Below, piece after piece: positions 15,291-25,115 of a stretch of 64,000 nucleotides of DNA. The notes beneath the pieces are model-generated. The model saw nothing but the letters and a program-made list of their open reading frames with translations, was not told the origin of the DNA and did no database searches. Location: positions 24,298-88,297 of the forward strand of contig NZ_PKIE01000007.1 in the NCBI RefSeq assembly GCF_002860865.1, in the 5' to 3' direction. Origin of the DNA: Streptococcus mitis. Its GTDB lineage: Bacteria; Bacillota; Bacilli; Lactobacillales; Streptococcaceae. Position 1 is the first letter of the stretch, and each line of letters starts with the position of its first letter. A program made the position numbers and the translations under genes.

Positions 15291-15953
15291 TCATCTTACA
15301 AGGGAAAATGTTTTCACATCCTCAGCACCCGCTTCTTCCAGCAGTCTCTTCACACGATTTATAGTTGTTCCAGTAGTATAAATATCATCTATAAGTAGGA
15401 TTTTTTTAGGAATAGTGACTCCACTTTTAATAAAGAAAGGAAATTCTGTCTCCAAACGCTCTGAACGACTTTTAGAAGAACTAGCTCGCTCTTCTATCTT
15501 TTCTAATAAATCCAGATACGCAAAGCCTGCTGCATCAACTAAACCTTCAACCTGGTTAAATCCCCTCTCGAGCAATCTTTCAGGACTTAGGGGAATTACA
15601 ACAAATTGATACTCTTTGTACTTTTTTAACTCCTCACTTAAAACTGAAGCAAAAACTTTTCTTAAAAGGAAGTCTCCATCAAACTTATACCGACTGAAAA
15701 AATCCTTCATAGCTTGATTGTAAGTAAAAATCGCTCTATGACTGACTTCAACTCCTTCTTTACACCAAAATTGACAATCTTGACACTTTGTTGACAATCC
15801 TGTTTTCATACAGTTTGGACAGTACTCTTCTCCATTTCTCTCAAAAGTAGAATCACAATCTAAACAAAGACAAGAGGCATCATTCGTCAGAAGTAAGAGA
15901 CTACTAAAAGTTAAAACAGACTTCATAGTCTGCCCACACAATAAGCACTTCAT
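15291..15953 (-). CDS. comFC: Competence protein ComFC
   Basis: 220 residues. N-terminal zinc finger with four CxxC pairs (CLLCGQ, CLCLDC, CPNC, CQDC) and a C-terminal phosphoribosyltransferase-like domain with ILLIDDIYTTGTT. It assists ComFA in bringing single-stranded DNA into the cell during transformation. It overlaps comFA by 4 bp and is transcribed from the same late-competence promoter. Confidence 0.94.
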   Translation of the reverse strand: MKCLLCGQTMKSVLTFSSLLLLTNDASCLCLDCDSTFERNGEEYCPNCMKTGLSTKCQDCQFWCKEGVEVSHRAIFTYNQAMKDFFSRYKFDGDFLLRKVFASVLSEELKKYKEYQFVVIPLSPERLLERGFNQVEGLVDAAGFAYLDLLEKIEERASSSKSRSERLETEFPFFIKSGVTIPKKILLIDDIYTTGTTINRVKRLLEEAGAEDVKTFSLVR

Positions 15954-17248
15954 AGCCCCGTCTCCTTATTCATCTGCTGAATTTCCATAATTGCCTTCTT
16001 GATTGAAGCATTTAACCCATCATGGAAAAAAAGCAAATCTCCTGTTGGTCTATCCATGCTTCGTCCAACTCGTCCACCAATCTGAATCAAACTAGACTTG
16101 GTAAACATACGATGATTGGCCTCTACTACGAAAACATCCACACAAGGGAAGGTAACTCCACGCTCCAAGATTGTCGTACTGATAAGTATTGTCAGTTCTC
16201 TATCTCGAAAAGCTTGTACTTGCTCTAATCGATTTTCTGTGATAGAAGATACAAAGCCAATTTTCTCATTTGGAAATTGCTCCTGTAAGATTTCTTTTAA
16301 CTGTCCCCCTTTCTTAATTTCTGAAGCAAAAATGAGTAACGGATAACCTGTCTTTCTCTGCTTCTCAATATAAGACTTTAACTTTGGTGACAAACGATTC
16401 TTATCTAAGTAGCGATTAAAATCAGATAACCAAACTGGTTTAGGGATAATCAACGGATTCCCGTGAAATCGTCTTGGCAAACTCAATCGTTTTAATTCTC
16501 CTATACGAACCTTCCTATCTAACTCCTCGGTCGAAGTCGCTGTTAAAAAGATTCTCAGCCCATTCTCCTTTACACTATTCTTGACAGCATGGTAAAGCGT
16601 GGGATTATCAACATAAGGAAAAGCATCTACTTCATCCACTATCAGCAAATCAAAAGCTTGATAAAACTTCAATAACTGATGGGTCGTCGCAACAACTAGT
16701 GGTGTTCGAAAATAAGGTTCCGATTCTCCATGTAGGAGGGCTATCTCGCAAGCAAAATCATCTTGCAGGCGCTTATACAGCTCCAAACAAACATCTATGC
16801 GAGGACTGGCCAAACACACTGCACCTCCCGCATTAATCACTTTAGCCACTACTTGATAAATCATTTCTGTCTTTCCAGCTCCTGTCACCGCATGTACCAA
16901 GGTTGGCTCTTGCTTGTCGACAGCTCGAATTAGTCCCTCTGACACCTTCTCTTGAAAAGGAGTTAATTGACCACGCCATTTAAGAATTTCTTGCTTCGGA
17001 AAATTCTCCTGCGGAAAATAGTATAAAGCTTGATCACTCCGAACTCGCTTCATCAGCAAGCATTCCCGACAATAGTAGGCACCAATAGGTAGATACCATT
17101 CCTCCAGAATAACACTATCACAACGTTGACAGAAAAGTTTCCCCTTCTCCTTTCTCATTGCTGGAAGTTTCTCCGCCAACTGACGCTCCTCTTCTGTTAA
17201 TTCATTCTCAGTAAACAAACGACCGAGATAGTTTGGATTTACTTTCAT
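15950..17248 (-). CDS. comFA: Competence DNA-uptake helicase ComFA
   Basis: 432 residues. N-terminal zinc finger (CQRC ... CREC), then a superfamily 2 helicase: Walker A AVTGAGKTEMI, DEVD box in LIVDEVDAF, motif III TATST, and C-terminal motifs ILISTTILERGVTFP and QIGGRVGRS. It is the ATPase that drives single-stranded DNA through the ComEC pore. A perfect cin-box TACGAATA ends 7 nt before the ATG, so the mRNA should have almost no leader (see findings). Confidence 0.95.
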   Translation of the reverse strand: MKVNPNYLGRLFTENELTEEERQLAEKLPAMRKEKGKLFCQRCDSVILEEWYLPIGAYYCRECLLMKRVRSDQALYYFPQENFPKQEILKWRGQLTPFQEKVSEGLIRAVDKQEPTLVHAVTGAGKTEMIYQVVAKVINAGGAVCLASPRIDVCLELYKRLQDDFACEIALLHGESEPYFRTPLVVATTHQLLKFYQAFDLLIVDEVDAFPYVDNPTLYHAVKNSVKENGLRIFLTATSTEELDRKVRIGELKRLSLPRRFHGNPLIIPKPVWLSDFNRYLDKNRLSPKLKSYIEKQRKTGYPLLIFASEIKKGGQLKEILQEQFPNEKIGFVSSITENRLEQVQAFRDRELTILISTTILERGVTFPCVDVFVVEANHRMFTKSSLIQIGGRVGRSMDRPTGDLLFFHDGLNASIKKAIMEIQQMNKETGL

Positions 17249-17255
17249 ACTTCTT

Positions 17256-17263
17256 TATTCGTA
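17256..17263 (-). promoter_or_regulatory. Competence (ComX) cin-box of comFA-comFC
   Basis: Exact TACGAATA on the minus strand with a T-run on its upstream side. It acts as the -10 element for ComX-RNA polymerase. Its closeness to the comFA ATG at 17248 implies initiation at or next to the start codon. Confidence 0.9.
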
Positions 17264-17292
17264 AAAACCTAGCACTTTAGATGATTTTTTAG

Positions 17293-17298
17293 TACAAT
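17293..17298 (+). promoter_or_regulatory. -10 box of yigZ, leaderless spacing
   Basis: TACAAT six bases before the yigZ ATG at 17305. Transcription would start at or within a base or two of the ATG. The -35 is poor. Confidence 0.5.
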
Positions 17299-17304
17299 TA
17301 AATC

Positions 17305-17940
17305 ATGGAATTTAAAACAATTAAAGAGGACGGACAAGTCCAAGAAGAAATCAAAAAATCCCGCTTTATCTGCCATGCCAAGCGTGTTTATAGCGAAGAA
17401 GAGGCTCGTGACTTCATTACCACCATCAAAAAAGAACACTACAAAGCGACGCATAACTGCTCTGCTTTTATTATTGGAGAACGTAGTGAAATCAAACGTA
17501 CAAGTGATGATGGTGAGCCCAGTGGGACTGCTGGCGTTCCCATGCTTGGGGTACTAGAAAATCACAATCTTACTAACGTCTGTGTGGTCGTAACACGCTA
17601 CTTTGGTGGCATTAAACTAGGCGCTGGAGGATTGATTCGTGCTTACGCTGGCAGTGTTGCCTTAGCTGTCAAAGAAATTGGCATCATTGAAATAAAGGAA
17701 CAGGCTGGCATTGATATTCAAATGTCTTACGCTCAGTATCAAGAGTACAGTAACTTCCTTAAGGAATATAATCTCATGGAACTGGATACAAACTTTACAG
17801 ATCAAGTCGATACGATGATTTATGTTAATAAAGAAGAAAAAGAAACTATTAAAGCTGCACTTGTAGAGTTTTTTAATGGAAAAGTCACTTTAACTGACCA
17901 AGGTTTACGAGAAGTTGAAGTCCCTGTAAACCTAGTGTAA
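17305..17940 (+). CDS. yigZ: YigZ/IMPACT family protein
   Basis: 211 residues, usual length. Two domains: UPF0029/IMPACT N-terminal part (about 1-125) with SRFICHAKRV, SDDGEPSGTAG and VVVTRYFGGIKLGAGGLIRAY, and a C-terminal ferredoxin-like DUF1949 domain. Members bind nucleic acid or ribosomes, but the bacterial function is uncertain. It is divergent from comFA with 56 bp between the ATGs and probably co-transcribed with the next gene, 15 bp downstream. Confidence 0.88.
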   Translation: MEFKTIKEDGQVQEEIKKSRFICHAKRVYSEEEARDFITTIKKEHYKATHNCSAFIIGERSEIKRTSDDGEPSGTAGVPMLGVLENHNLTNVCVVVTRYFGGIKLGAGGLIRAYAGSVALAVKEIGIIEIKEQAGIDIQMSYAQYQEYSNFLKEYNLMELDTNFTDQVDTMIYVNKEEKETIKAALVEFFNGKVTLTDQGLREVEVPVNLV

Positions 17941-17955
17941 ACAAAGGATAGAAAT

Positions 17956-18399
17956 ATGCCATTTGGAAAGTTCATTCAAGGACTCGCTGGTAACTTTAGC
18001 GAGCAAAACAAAGAAACTCTTATCAAAGAATATGGACAATATTTACTAGAAAACGAAGAAATTCAAAGTGGATATAAACTGATTCGCGACTCAATTATAT
18101 TTACAAATATCCGTATTATCTTTACAGATAAACAAGGTGCTACTGGTCGTAAGATGTCTATTAAATCAATCTTTTTGATGAACATTGTTAACGTTGAAAT
18201 GGAAACTGCGGGAGCAGGTATAGATGATAGTGAAATTACTATTACTTATTTAGAAAATATCTTTCTAAAAGCACATAATGAACATTTTAGTGTTCACAAA
18301 TTTGAATTCCCTAAGAAAACAGATATCGTTCCACTTTATACATATTTACTAGAATTAGCCTATCACAATCGCTTAAAAATTAATGGCTTAGACCTATGA
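17956..18399 (+). CDS. Bacterial PH-domain protein
   Basis: 147 residues consisting mostly of a bacterial pleckstrin-homology domain (SGYKLIRDSIIFTNIRIIFTDKQGATGRKMSIKSIFLMNIVNVEMETAGAG ... EFPKKTDIVPLYTYL). No signal peptide or membrane segment. It follows yigZ by 15 bp and ends at a strong terminator. The function of this small cytosolic family is unknown. Confidence 0.75.
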   Translation: MPFGKFIQGLAGNFSEQNKETLIKEYGQYLLENEEIQSGYKLIRDSIIFTNIRIIFTDKQGATGRKMSIKSIFLMNIVNVEMETAGAGIDDSEITITYLENIFLKAHNEHFSVHKFEFPKKTDIVPLYTYLLELAYHNRLKINGLDL

Positions 18400-18407
18400 T
18401 ATAAAAA

Positions 18408-18432
18408 AATCCTATCGCTTCGATAGGATTTC
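18408..18432 (+). terminator. Terminator after the yigZ-PH domain pair
   Basis: AAATCCTATCG and CGATAGGATTT form an 11-bp stem with a short loop; T-rich downstream, A-rich upstream. Confidence 0.85.
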
Positions 18433-18495
18433 TATATTTTACAAATGGTATAGATAGCGTTATACTAGAGATATCTTATACAAAGAGGTATTCAT

Positions 18496-19422
18496 ATGTC
18501 TATTTATAACAACATTACTGAACTAATCGGTCAAACTCCGATTGTTAAACTCAACAATATTGTGCCAGAAGGGGCTGCAGATGTCTATGTAAAACTTGAA
18601 GCATTTAACCCTGGTTCTTCTGTAAAAGACCGTATTGCTCTTAGCATGATTGAAAAAGCTGAACAAGACGGTATTCTGAAACCTGGTTCTACTATTGTTG
18701 AAGCAACAAGTGGAAACACTGGTATTGGACTTTCATGGGTAGGGGCTGCTAAAGGGTATAAAGTTGTTATCGTTATGCCTGAAACTATGAGTGTGGAACG
18801 ACGTAAGATTATCCAAGCTTATGGTGCTGAACTCGTCCTAACTCCTGGTAGCGAGGGAATGAAAGGTGCTATTGCTAAGGCTCAAGAAATCGCTGCTGAA
18901 CGTGATGGTTTCCTTCCTCTTCAATTTGACAATCCAGCTAATCCAGAAGTACACGAAAGAACAACAGGAGCTGAGATACTAGTTGCTTTCGGTAAAGATG
19001 GATTAGATGCCTTTGTTGCTGGAGTTGGTACCGGTGGAACAATTTCTGGTGTTTCTCATGCACTCAAATCAGCAAATTCAAACATTCAAGTTTATGCAGT
19101 GGAAGCTGATGAATCCGCCATTCTATCTGGTGAAAAACCTGGTCCTCACAAAATTCAAGGTATCTCAGCTGGATTTATTCCTGATACACTTGATACTAAA
19201 GCCTATGATGGTATCGTTCGTGTAACATCAGATGATGCTCTTGCACTCGGACGTGAAATTGGTGGAAAAGAAGGCTTCCTTGTAGGGATTTCCTCAGCTG
19301 CAGCTATCTACGGAGCCATCGAGGTTGCCAAAAAATTAGGTACAGGTAAAAAAGTCCTTGCTCTAGCACCAGATAACGGTGAACGTTATCTCTCTACAGC
19401 ACTCTATGAATTTGAAGTTTAG
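18496..19422 (+). CDS. cysK: Cysteine synthase (O-acetylserine sulfhydrylase)
   Basis: 308 residues. PLP-binding Lys in [10 protein letters not shown] (about residue 42), substrate loop TSGNTG, and the glycine-rich phosphate loop [10 protein letters not shown]. It makes cysteine from O-acetylserine and sulfide in the cytosol. Single gene unit: a -10 (TATACT, 18461-18466) upstream and a terminator at 19440. A CysM designation is also used for this streptococcal enzyme. Confidence 0.94.
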   Translation: MSIYNNITELIGQTPIVKLNNIVPEGAADVYVKLEAFNPGSSVKDRIALSMIEKAEQDGILKPGSTIVEATSGNTGIGLSWVGAAKGYKVVIVMPETMSVERRKIIQAYGAELVLTPGSEGMKGAIAKAQEIAAERDGFLPLQFDNPANPEVHERTTGAEILVAFGKDGLDAFVAGVGTGGTISGVSHALKSANSNIQVYAVEADESAILSGEKPGPHKIQGISAGFIPDTLDTKAYDGIVRVTSDDALALGREIGGKEGFLVGISSAAAIYGAIEVAKKLGTGKKVLALAPDNGERYLSTALYEFEV

Positions 19423-19439
19423 TCTCCTAAATACAATTG

Positions 19440-19467
19440 GCCCTTATTATAGGGCTTTTTGTTTTTA
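19440..19467 (+). terminator. cysK terminator
   Basis: GCCC ... GGGC stem with A/T-rich loop and a following T-run. Confidence 0.75.
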
Positions 19468-19512
19468 CCTTGAAAATAGGAAGCTCTCCCTATAGGGATC
19501 GACTGCATAGAA

Positions 19513-19540
19513 AAAAGGAAGCAAATTTACTTCCTTTCTA
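19513..19540 (-). terminator. tsf terminator
   Basis: On the minus strand AAGGAAG and CTTCCTT pair around an A/T loop and are followed by a T-run. Confidence 0.8.
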
Positions 19541-19543
19541 TAA

Positions 19544-20584
19544 TTAGTTATTCAAGGCTGCTGCCATTGTAGCTGCAACTTCAGCTTCAAAGTCGTTTGC
19601 AGCTTTCTCGATACCTTCACCAACTTCAAAGCGAGCGAACTCAACTACTGAAGCGTTAACTGATTCAAGGTATGCTTCAACTGTCTTGCTATCATCCATG
19701 ATGTAAACTTGTGCAAGAAGTGTGTAAGCTTGGTCAACTTTAGTATTGTCAAGCATGAAGCGATCCATTTTACCTGGGATAATTTTGTCCCAGATTTTTT
19801 CTGGTTTGCCTTCTGCAGCCAACTCAGCTTTGATGTCAGCTTCAGCTTGGGCGATCACTTCATCAGTCAATTGAGATTTTGAACCATACTTCAAGTGTGG
19901 AAGAGCTGGTTTATTAACCATTGCACGGCTTTCGTTGTCTTGGTCGATAACGTGGTTCAATTGTGCCAACTCATCTTTAACGAATTGCTCATCCAATTCT
20001 TTGTAAGAAAGAACTGTTGGTTTCATCGCTGCGATGTGCATTGACAATTGTTTAGCAAGTGCTTCGTCTCCACCTTCAACAACTGAAATAACACCGATAC
20101 GTCCACCGTTATGTTGGTAAGCTCCAAAGTGTTGTGCATCTGTTTTTTCAATCAATGCAAAGCGACGGAATGAGATTTTTTCTCCGATAGTTGCTGTTGC
20201 AGATACGTATGCAGCTTCAAGAGTTTCACCTGAAGGCATTGTCAAAGCAAGAGCTTCCTCATTGTTAGCAGGTTTTCCTTCAGCAATAACTTTAGCTGTA
20301 GTATTTACCAATTCAACGAATTGAGCGTTTTTCGCAACGAAGTCAGTTTCAGCGTTTACTTCAATAACTGCTGCAACATTACCGTTAACATAAACACCAG
20401 TCAAACCTTCTGCAGCAACACGGTCAGCTTTCTTAGCTGCCTTAGCCATACCTTTTTCACGAAGCAATTCAATCGCTTTTTCGATGTCACCGTCTGTTTC
20501 TACAAGCGCTTTTTTAGCGTCCATAACACCAGCACCAGATTTTTCACGCAACTCTTTTACAAGTTTAGCTGTAATTTCTGCCAT
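19544..20584 (-). CDS. tsf: Elongation factor Ts
   Basis: 346 residues, the long streptococcal form. N-terminal UBA-like domain ([32 protein letters not shown]), core with TDFVAKN, and a C-terminal extension. It exchanges GDP for GTP on EF-Tu. It is downstream of rpsB with a partial terminator between them. Confidence 0.97.
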   Translation of the reverse strand: MAEITAKLVKELREKSGAGVMDAKKALVETDGDIEKAIELLREKGMAKAAKKADRVAAEGLTGVYVNGNVAAVIEVNAETDFVAKNAQFVELVNTTAKVIAEGKPANNEEALALTMPSGETLEAAYVSATATIGEKISFRRFALIEKTDAQHFGAYQHNGGRIGVISVVEGGDEALAKQLSMHIAAMKPTVLSYKELDEQFVKDELAQLNHVIDQDNESRAMVNKPALPHLKYGSKSQLTDEVIAQAEADIKAELAAEGKPEKIWDKIIPGKMDRFMLDNTKVDQAYTLLAQVYIMDDSKTVEAYLESVNASVVEFARFEVGEGIEKAANDFEAEVAATMAAALNN

Positions 20585-20599
20585 TTTGATTCTCCTATA

Positions 20600-20642
20600 T
20601 TTTTTAAAAATAGGAGAGCCGGGCTAAGCCCCGCCCTCCTAG
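20600..20642 (-). terminator. GC-rich hairpin between rpsB and tsf
   Basis: On the minus strand AGGAGGGCGGGGC pairs with GCCCGGCTCTCCT (imperfect) and is followed by ATTTTT. It probably ends part of the rpsB transcripts and sets the S2 to EF-Ts ratio. Confidence 0.7.
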
Positions 20643-20662
20643 GTAATTACTATTTATATGAA

Positions 20663-21442
20663 TTAAGCGTTGTCGCCTTCTACAACTTCAACGATTTCTT
20701 CGATTGAATCTGCTTGAGCTTCTGAAGCTGCAAATTCTGCTTCAACTGCTGCTGCATCTTCACCTTGACGTCCTTCGATGATAGCGTCAGCCAATTTAGC
20801 TGTGATCAATTTAACAGCGCGGATAGCGTCATCGTTAGCTGGGATGATTACATCGATATCATCTGGATCAGTGTTTGTGTCAACCATCGCTACAACTGGG
20901 ATTCCCAATTTCTTAGCTTCTTTAACAGCGATTTGCTCTTTATGTGGGTCAACTACGTACATAACATCTGGGATACGAGGCATATCTTCGATACCACCCA
21001 AGAATTTTTCAAGACGTGCACGTTGTTTATTAAGAAGTGCAACTTCTTTCTTAGGAAGAACTTCGAAAGTTCCATCTTCTTCCATACGTTTGATTTCTTT
21101 CAAACGAGCGATACGTTTTTGGATTGTTCCCCAGTTTGTAAGAGTTCCACCTAACCAACGGTGGTTGATGAAGTATTGACCTGAACGTACTGCTTCTTCA
21201 GCAACTGCATCAGCTGCTTGTTTCTTAGTACCAACGAACAATACAACTGCATCGTTAGCTGCTGCATCACGCATGAAATCGTAAGCTTGGTCAGCGTATT
21301 TTACAGTTTGTTGCAAATCGATAACGTGGATTCCGTTACGCTCAGTGAAGATGTACTTAGCCATCTTAGGGTTCCAGCGACGAGTTTGGTGACCAAAGTG
21401 TACACCAGCCTCAAGAAGTTGTTTCATTGAAATTACTGCCAT
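20663..21442 (-). CDS. rpsB: 30S ribosomal protein S2
   Basis: 259 residues from the ATG at 21442, which has AAGGAGAAA upstream; the frame extends further but without a good start. Starts [26 protein letters not shown], typical for S2, with the coiled insertion and acidic C-terminus of the family. A promoter (-35 TTGAAA, -10 TAAAAT with TGG before it) lies about 110 nt upstream at 21560-21590, leaving a long leader. Confidence 0.97.
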   Translation of the reverse strand: MAVISMKQLLEAGVHFGHQTRRWNPKMAKYIFTERNGIHVIDLQQTVKYADQAYDFMRDAAANDAVVLFVGTKKQAADAVAEEAVRSGQYFINHRWLGGTLTNWGTIQKRIARLKEIKRMEEDGTFEVLPKKEVALLNKQRARLEKFLGGIEDMPRIPDVMYVVDPHKEQIAVKEAKKLGIPVVAMVDTNTDPDDIDVIIPANDDAIRAVKLITAKLADAIIEGRQGEDAAAVEAEFAASEAQADSIEEIVEVVEGDNA

Positions 21443-21666
21443 GAGTATTTCTCCTTTTTGTTTTTTTCCTCTTCTTGACTTCAACTCGCAAAACGACCCA
21501 AAGGCAACTGTTTCACAATTCATCAAGAATGAGTATTATCGTTCACACGACAAGTTTCATTTTACCATACTTTTTCAATATTTTCAAGCTATTTTGATAT
21601 AATTTTTAATAGGGATTGTCACGGTAAAACATGAAAAAGAGGGCTCTATTCGAGTCCCTCTGTAAA

Positions 21667-22854
21667 TTAATCTGCATAAATATATGTTACAAAACCTGAC
21701 GATGTAGTTGTCGGATTGAACCACCCACGATGATTTCCAAGCGTGCGATTACCAGCATAATTTGATTCTGACACTTGGATACGTGTTGTTGATTCTACAG
21801 CAGTGACTACCGCTACGTGTCCATAGCCACCATCATTCCAACATGCAATCGCACCAACTTGAGGTGTTGAACCTGTACGGAATCCTGCAGCAGCTGCACT
21901 TGTAGCCCACTGCGCTCCATTACCCCAATAGTCTCCAGCCCAAGGTGCTAATGTTTTAACTCCCCATGTACATTCTCCAATTGGATAGCTTGAAGCATTT
22001 GTACTGTATGTTGGGCGTTGTTTGACTGCCACAGGAGTATATGTTGCTGATTCCGAAGAAGCTACAGCTTGAACCTGTGCTGCAAAAGTCGTATTTCCAG
22101 AAGCAACAACTGTTTGTTGTTGACTTACTTGTTTTGCCTTGTAAGCTGCTTCTGCCTCTGCTGCTGCTTTTGCTGCTACTTCTGCTTCTGCTTTTTTCTC
22201 TAGCAAACTTGCTTTTTCATCTTCTGCTGTAGCTTTTTCAGCAGCAAGATTTAATTCTGCAGCCTTCAACTCAGCTTGTTTCGTTGTTAAAGCTTGCGCA
22301 TCATCAGACAATTTCTGTTGATTTGCAATTACTGTATTAATTGCGTCATTGTTTGCCACTTGCTTCTCAGAAATTGCTTTTTTATCTGCTTTTTGTTGTT
22401 CCAACATTTTGTTGTTAGCAGATACGATTTCATTCATTGCTGCTACACGTGAAATAGCTTCTGTAATTGATTTTGAGTTTACAATCGTATTGATGTAGCT
22501 AGTTGCAGCTCCATTTGTTTGAGCACTACGAGCTTGTTTTTCCAAAGAATCATTGCGAGATACAATGTTTTTAGAAAGTTCTGTAATCTCACTCTCAAGT
22601 TTTTTGGATTCTGCTTGTAATCTATCATTTTCAGCTTGCAAGTTAGATTGCTCAGCTTGAATAGCTGATACTTGCTCCTGAATTTGGTCAACTTGTTTTT
22701 GAGCTTCTTGTTGTTGCGCTGTTAAGTTACTAATTTTATTATCTTGAGCAGCAATTTTGTCATCAGTCGTTTCTGCATGCGCAGTTGTTAAAACAGCTAC
22801 TTGAGAAACCATTACTGTACTTAATAAAAGTGACGCTAAGATTTTTTTCTTCAT
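21667..22854 (-). CDS. pcsB: Peptidoglycan hydrolase PcsB
   Basis: 395 residues. Signal peptide cleaved near Ala27 (AHA|E), long coiled-coil (about 30-235), Ala-rich linker, and C-terminal CHAP domain with Cys295 (GECTWGV) and His346 (GYGHVAVV). In pneumococcus it is essential for splitting daughter cells and is activated through FtsEX via the coiled-coil. It is preceded by a VicR/WalR-type box. A shadow poly-leucine frame on the other strand comes from its Ala/Lys-rich stretch. Confidence 0.95.
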   Translation of the reverse strand: MKKKILASLLLSTVMVSQVAVLTTAHAETTDDKIAAQDNKISNLTAQQQEAQKQVDQIQEQVSAIQAEQSNLQAENDRLQAESKKLESEITELSKNIVSRNDSLEKQARSAQTNGAATSYINTIVNSKSITEAISRVAAMNEIVSANNKMLEQQKADKKAISEKQVANNDAINTVIANQQKLSDDAQALTTKQAELKAAELNLAAEKATAEDEKASLLEKKAEAEVAAKAAAEAEAAYKAKQVSQQQTVVASGNTTFAAQVQAVASSESATYTPVAVKQRPTYSTNASSYPIGECTWGVKTLAPWAGDYWGNGAQWATSAAAAGFRTGSTPQVGAIACWNDGGYGHVAVVTAVESTTRIQVSESNYAGNRTLGNHRGWFNPTTTSSGFVTYIYAD

Positions 22855-22903
22855 AATTACGTAGATACTCCTTCTTTTAAAGACAATACTAGTATACCAA
22901 AAA

Positions 22904-22928
22904 AAGGCCTAATGAATATTACGCCTTT
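22904..22928 (-). terminator. mreD terminator overlapping the VicR box
   Basis: AAGGC-G-TAAT pairs with ATTA-GGCCTT on the minus strand (one mismatch), followed by seven T. It ends mreCD transcription just before the pcsB promoter. Confidence 0.75.
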
Positions 22929-22934
22929 GTTACA
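22918..22934 (-). promoter_or_regulatory. VicR (WalR) box of pcsB
   Basis: TGTAAC-N5-CGTAAT against the consensus TGTWAH-N5-TGTWAH, one mismatch. An extended -10 (TGGTATACT) follows at 22891-22899. pcsB is the main essential target of the VicRK system in pneumococcus. Confidence 0.75.
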
Positions 22935-22948
22935 TTTTTGTTTCTTTC

Positions 22949-23443
22949 TCATAGATAATATTTTTCAAAAATAAACTGAAAAATAAGCATCCACACAAGA
23001 TTTAAAATCATGGATGGTACTAGGCTATAAACGATAAAAATCGGCAGACTATCTACAGTTAAACCTACCACTAATGCAAAGAGATAAGCTCCCATATCAA
23101 ATAGAAAACTCATAACAATCATAGCCAAGATTCTTGTCCAACGATTCAACAAAATAACACTATTCAATTTATGAAGAAACGCTCCCAATAAGATAAATAA
23201 GAGAGTTGCAATCCCTATTAGATGGAAAAAGTAAACATCGTAAACCAAGCCTATCACAAAACAATAGACTAGGTAGAGATACTCTGATACTTCTATCGTC
23301 TCAAATAAGAGAAATAGAAAAAGAAAATGACTAGCCAAATGTACATGGGGGAAAAATGAGCCCAGAAACTGGCTAATATGGGCGTCAATTAGAACAAAGA
23401 AAGGAAGCAATAAAAACACTCCAACCCGCTTCAACTGTCTCAT
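22949..23443 (-). CDS. mreD: Rod-shape determining protein MreD
   Basis: 164 residues, about five hydrophobic segments, very weakly conserved family; position behind mreC with a one-base stop/start overlap supports the call. It belongs to the peripheral wall synthesis complex in ovococci. Confidence 0.85.
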   Translation of the reverse strand: MRQLKRVGVFLLLPFFVLIDAHISQFLGSFFPHVHLASHFLFLFLLFETIEVSEYLYLVYCFVIGLVYDVYFFHLIGIATLLFILLGAFLHKLNSVILLNRWTRILAMIVMSFLFDMGAYLFALVVGLTVDSLPIFIVYSLVPSMILNLVWMLIFQFIFEKYYL

Positions 23444-24261
23444 TATGAATTCCCCACTAATTCTATCACATCCACATTATGAGTATCTGCACTCAACTTA
23501 ACAGTTACTTCTCGTGTCAAATAATCCGTACTATGCGTTGTGGCAACCACTTCACCAACAGGAATATCCGCAACATTAAAGTTTCCTAATCCACCCGTTG
23601 TCACCTTATCGCCTGTACTAATATCGCTATTACTATTTAATTGACTGATTTTAAGAACTTCATTTTCCTTGTCGTAGCCAACAATAATTCCATAAATTGT
23701 AGTAGTGCCGTGTTGAATTTTAACAGAAATCTTATCAGCATTTTCCGTATTTGTCAGAAGGTTAACCATAGTAGAGTTCTCCTCTACTTTTGAAACACTC
23801 CCAATCAAGCCACCATTTGCAATGGCTAACATGTTCTCAGAAGCCCCTTTTGATTTGCCTGCATCCAGGGTCAACTCCTGTTTCCAAGATACCGGAGAAC
23901 GCATAATAACATCTGCTGCTAAAGTCTTTGTGGCTTGCAATTTAGACTTCATATCAAGCAATTGGCGCAGTTGTTCATTTTCTGTCTTTAAACTTTCTGC
24001 CTCATTTGATTTAACTTCTAACTGGTAAATCTGTTTCTTCAAACTTTCATTTTCATTATATGTTCGTGTCAAATGAGCCAAATCTGATTTGACAGAATCA
24101 AACCACCGAAAAGGTTTTTGCACAACCCTATCAACCAATGAGATTCCATCTCCTAATTTCGTCACAATTGCGCTTGAATAAGTCGTCGCTAAGAGAGCTG
24201 ACACAAGCAGAACAGTAACAAAAACAATAATGACATATTTTGATTTTTTAAAACGGTTCAT
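23443..24261 (-). CDS. mreC: Rod-shape determining protein MreC
   Basis: 272 residues. One N-terminal membrane segment (about 9-30), a coiled-coil (about 68-105) and the extracellular beta domain with SWKQELTLDAGKSKGASENMLAIANGGLIGSV and GDKVTTGGLG. It organises peripheral peptidoglycan synthesis with MreD and RodZ. There is no mreB, as usual in streptococci. Confidence 0.93.
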   Translation of the reverse strand: MNRFKKSKYVIIVFVTVLLVSALLATTYSSAIVTKLGDGISLVDRVVQKPFRWFDSVKSDLAHLTRTYNENESLKKQIYQLEVKSNEAESLKTENEQLRQLLDMKSKLQATKTLAADVIMRSPVSWKQELTLDAGKSKGASENMLAIANGGLIGSVSKVEENSTMVNLLTNTENADKISVKIQHGTTTIYGIIVGYDKENEVLKISQLNSNSDISTGDKVTTGGLGNFNVADIPVGEVVATTHSTDYLTREVTVKLSADTHNVDVIELVGNS

Positions 24262-24320
24262 ATCCCTACCTTTATATCAAAAACTGTTACAGTAACTTTT
24301 TCATTAATTCCTGAAAGCTA

Positions 24321-25115
24321 CTAAGATTTTAAGAAAAATAAGCAACAACCAAGTACGAGAATAACAAGGATTGCTAGCGTATCTTTTCGAGTCCATTTCA
24401 ATTGTCGGTATTGACTTCTGCCTTTCCCACCCTGATAACCACGCGCTTCCATAGCGATAGCCAAGGAATCGGCACGTTTTAAACTTGTCGCAAAAAGAGG
24501 AATCAAAATAGGAATCATAGCCTTTACTTTTTGAACAATACTTCCTTCTCCAAAATCCACTCCACGCGCTTTCTGCGCATTCATAATCCGCGTCGTATCA
24601 TCCATCAATGTTGGGACAAAACGTAGACTCATGGACAGCATTAATCCAATTTCATGAACTGGAACTTTCACACGTTTTAAAGGTGCTAACAAAGCTTCGA
24701 CAGCAGATGCCAAACTTAAGGGCATGGTCGTTAAGGTTAACAAAGTTGAAAAGAAAATAATCAATACAAAGCGACAAAAAATAATTCCAGCTTGTTGCAA
24801 AGCATAATCTGTGATTCTCACAAACGAAAACTCAAATAAAACATTCCCATTAGAAATGAAAAACAGTTGAAAAATAGTTGTGAAAGCAATCAAGAAAAAC
24901 ATAGACTTCAAACCCTGAATAAAAAATGAAAGAGATACTCCTGACAAGGCAATAAATATCCCTGTCGCTATAAAAAGAATCAGATTCGTCAAAGGATTAT
25001 TAGCCCAAAACACAATCAAAATCAGTAGCATCATAGCCAGTAATTTACTACGTGGATCCAATCGGTGAACAATCGAATTCCCTGGGATATAACGCCCCAA
25101 AATCATACTATCCAT
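24321..25115 (-). CDS. ecfT: ECF transporter transmembrane component EcfT
   Basis: 264 residues, about five to six membrane segments, with the two coupling motifs ARG typical of EcfT ([11 protein letters not shown] and [10 protein letters not shown]). It joins vitamin-specific S components to the ATPases EcfA1/A2. It overlaps ecfA2 by 8 bp. Confidence 0.93.
   Translation of the reverse strand: MDSMILGRYIPGNSIVHRLDPRSKLLAMMLLILIVFWANNPLTNLILFIATGIFIALSGVSLSFFIQGLKSMFFLIAFTTIFQLFFISNGNVLFEFSFVRITDYALQQAGIIFCRFVLIIFFSTLLTLTTMPLSLASAVEALLAPLKRVKVPVHEIGLMLSMSLRFVPTLMDDTTRIMNAQKARGVDFGEGSIVQKVKAMIPILIPLFATSLKRADSLAIAMEARGYQGGKGRSQYRQLKWTRKDTLAILVILVLGCCLFFLKS

Noticed and set aside
20321..21430. 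Several plus-strand frames of 70-133 codons opposite tsf and rpsB
   Set aside because: Long antisense frames come from the strong codon bias of ribosomal genes.
22041..22232. Plus-strand frame with a poly-leucine run
   Set aside because: Mirror of the Ala/Lys/Glu-rich coiled-coil of PcsB.
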